Assembly: GCA_047618505.1 (NCBI GenBank)
Contig: JBLHLB010000072.1
Span: forward strand, 1 to 13,848
DNA: 13,848 nt
Reading direction: 5' to 3'
Source: JBLHLB01 sp047618505
GTDB lineage: Bacteria; Planctomycetota; UBA1135; GCA-002686595
Shown: positions 12,434 through 13,848 of the stretch, piece after piece
How the letters are laid out: each line of letters starts with the position of its first letter
How positions within the stretch are numbered: position 1 is the stretch's first letter
Made by a program: the position numbers and the translations under genes
The notes under the pieces: generated by a model
Told to the model about the DNA's origin: nothing
Databases searched by the model: none
What the model saw: only the letters and a program-made list of their open reading frames with translations

Positions 12434-13394
12434 CCAACACACCCGCTAGGACTGCCTGGACTCCGAGCTGAGCCATCTTCCCATCCGGTGCCCGCACAAT
12501 GCTGTGACCTTCACCAAAGGGGCCTGTTCGTTCGGGATCTGCGGGACCAAAGAGTACGACACAGGGTGTTCCAACAGCTGCCGCCATGTGCATTGGACCG
12601 GTGTCGCAGCCAATAAACAGGCGCGAGCGGCGCTCCAGCGCTAAGAGCTGCAGGAGATCCGTCTGCCCCACCGTACTACGCACCTTCGACTCGCCGGCGA
12701 GCGCAGCTAAGGCGCCCACTTCCATCGCGCGATCCGCCTCGCTGCCGGTGAATACGACAGGCGCACCTAACTCTCCTGCCAGGGCATCCGCGAGCTGGCC
12801 AAAGCGCTCGGGTATCCAGCGGTTCTCCGGCTTGGTAGCGCCCAAATTAACCAATACAGGAGCTGCACCAAGCTCGCCCAGGAAGGCGTCGGCCCAGCGC
12901 TCTGCTGCTTCATTGTTTGGCAGGAGTCGCCGGGCCGGGACATCAATCCCGAGATAGCGAGCGAAGCCCATGTAGAGGTCCACCATGTGCTGCTCCCCAG
13001 GTTTCGCCGCCACATGTTCCTTGGTCCATAACCAGCTCAACTCCTTGGCCCTGCCGCGATCCAACCCAAGCACACGATCAGCGCCCGAGAAGCGCGCTAT
13101 CAGGGCACTCTTTTGGATGCGCTGAAGATCCACCGCCATCCCATACCCGACCTCGCGAATTTCGCGAAGGAGCCGCCGCACCTCCGCCAAGCCACCGCCG
13201 CGGGCCCAGACATGCACTCGGTCCACGCTCGGATGCCCAGTGACTAAGGGCCTCGCCAAGCCGTGGACAACCCACCCGATCTCCGTCGCCGGATGGGCCT
13301 GCTTCACCGCCGTCGCAAACACCAACGCATTGACTACATCGCCAATCGCACCGGTGCGAACGATGAGCAGGCGCTCGGGAAACCCGGCGCCCAT
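12414..13394 (-). CDS. GT9-family glycosyltransferase (heptosyltransferase-like)
   Basis: The 326-residue product has the GT9 length and both halves of the fold. The N-terminal LLIVRTGAIGDVVNALVF (9-26) contains the conserved Asp (D19) of the GD motif. The C-terminal LFIGCDTGPMHMAAAVGTP (259-277), with FGPADPERTGPFG after it, is the nucleotide-sugar site characteristic of WaaC/WaaF/WaaQ enzymes. GATKPENRWIP (185-195) corresponds to the acceptor/donor loop near the domain joint. Members transfer ADP-heptose to lipopolysaccharide inner core at the cytoplasmic face of the inner membrane; the exact acceptor is not readable here. ATG at 13394 lies 32 bp after the lat stop on the same strand, so the two may be co-transcribed, although they share no pathway. 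The upstream GAGAAG is at best a weak ribosome site. Confidence 0.88.
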   Translation of the reverse strand: MGAGFPERLLIVRTGAIGDVVNALVFATAVKQAHPATEIGWVVHGLARPLVTGHPSVDRVHVWARGGGLAEVRRLLREIREVGYGMAVDLQRIQKSALIARFSGADRVLGLDRGRAKELSWLWTKEHVAAKPGEQHMVDLYMGFARYLGIDVPARRLLPNNEAAERWADAFLGELGAAPVLVNLGATKPENRWIPERFGQLADALAGELGAPVVFTGSEADRAMEVGALAALAGESKVRSTVGQTDLLQLLALERRSRLFIGCDTGPMHMAAAVGTPCVVLFGPADPERTGPFGEGHSIVRAPDGKMAQLGVQAVLAGVLGLTGGA

Positions 13395-13426
13395 CCTCGT
13401 CTTCTCGGTCCTGTCTTGGCTTTCGA

Positions 13427-13848
13427 TTAGACCCGTGCCGGAAGGCTATCCGCGATGCGCTCGAGGGCAGTGTCGATCTCGCCGTCGGTCATCACGAAAG
13501 GCAGACGGAAGCGCACCGAAACCGGTCCGCTGGCCAAGGCCAGGATCTTGTTCTTCATAAGATCGCCAAGCATAGCGTCACGGCTCTCGGTGCTCTCCAT
13601 GGTGAAGGCAATCAGGGAGCCAAGACCACGCACGTTCGAGATCACGCCGCGATCTTTCGCTATTGAGCGCAAACCACCGATCATGCGATCGCCGATCTCA
13701 GCGACGCGCGGGGTCAAGTTGTCGCCCTGGATCACATCGATGAAACGGCGCGAGCGCACCATATCCACCAGGTTGCCACCCCATGTCGAGTTGATGCGGG
13801 AGGACTTGACGAAGACGTGGTCTTCGACTTCCTCCACGCGCTTTGAGG
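13427..13848 (-). CDS. lat: L-lysine 6-aminotransferase (class III PLP aminotransferase), 3' part only
   Basis: The last 140 or so residues of a roughly 440-residue protein are present, running in from the right edge. SSRINSTWGGNLVDMVRS is close to diagnostic for lysine 6-aminotransferase rather than ornithine or 4-aminobutyrate aminotransferases. The terminal domain follows: GLGSLIAFTMES, then SVRFRLPFVMTDGEIDTAL, a typical class III ending. The PLP-binding lysine lies outside the window. The enzyme moves the epsilon-amino group of lysine to 2-oxoglutarate, giving allysine, which cyclises to piperideine-6-carboxylate. That is the substrate expected for the ALDH7 enzyme at 1451-2977. The stop is TAA at 13427-13429. 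The GT9 gene follows 32 bp downstream. Confidence 0.88.
   Translation of the reverse strand, partial: SKRVEEVEDHVFVKSSRINSTWGGNLVDMVRSRRFIDVIQGDNLTPRVAEIGDRMIGGLRSIAKDRGVISNVRGLGSLIAFTMESTESRDAMLGDLMKNKILALASGPVSVRFRLPFVMTDGEIDTALERIADSLPARV

Overview
The window is a GC-rich bacterial chromosomal segment made mostly of conserved housekeeping genes, densely packed on both strands. A GT9 heptosyltransferase-like gene and a predicted outer-membrane barrel protein (CBM9-like plus DUF5916) point to a Gram-negative envelope. Almost no gene has a convincing Shine-Dalgarno sequence, so the lineage may rely on leaderless or SD-independent starts. I cannot place the organism firmly. Planctomycetota or another deep-branching environmental Gram-negative phylum would fit, but this is inference.

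Layout from left to right. (1) Positions 1-1117 hold the 5' part of a DUF5916 gene on the minus strand. (2) Positions 1165-1450 hold a tandem array of hairpin modules, oriented like a stack of intrinsic terminators behind the next minus-strand gene. (3) Positions 1451-2977 encode an ALDH7/antiquitin-type aldehyde dehydrogenase (minus). (4) A structured divergent intergenic region leads into ettA (ABC-F) and a Nudix hydrolase, both plus strand and nearly abutting. (5) A GNAT acetyltransferase lies convergent to the Nudix gene. (6) The protein-quality-control cluster tig-clpP-clpX follows on the plus strand; its trigger factor carries an unusual N-terminal histidine-rich tail. (7) A DHH phosphoesterase gene sits 3 nt behind a very strong terminator hairpin and is followed closely by rlmN. 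(8) On the minus strand at the right edge, the 3' end of a lysine 6-aminotransferase gene (lat) precedes the GT9 gene.

Two copies of a roughly 165-177 bp imperfect palindrome, in opposite orientations, follow clpX and rlmN. They look like a miniature, non-autonomous mobile element that now acts as a terminator; one copy supplies the clpX stop codon.

Functionally, Lat (lysine to piperideine-6-carboxylate/allysine) and the ALDH7 enzyme (to 2-aminoadipate) would form two consecutive lysine-degradation steps, although about 10 kb separates the genes. Tig, ClpP and ClpX form the usual chaperone/protease set. EttA and RlmN both act on the ribosome. The least explained material is the non-coding structure: the hairpin array, the palindromic element and the terminator directly before the DHH gene.
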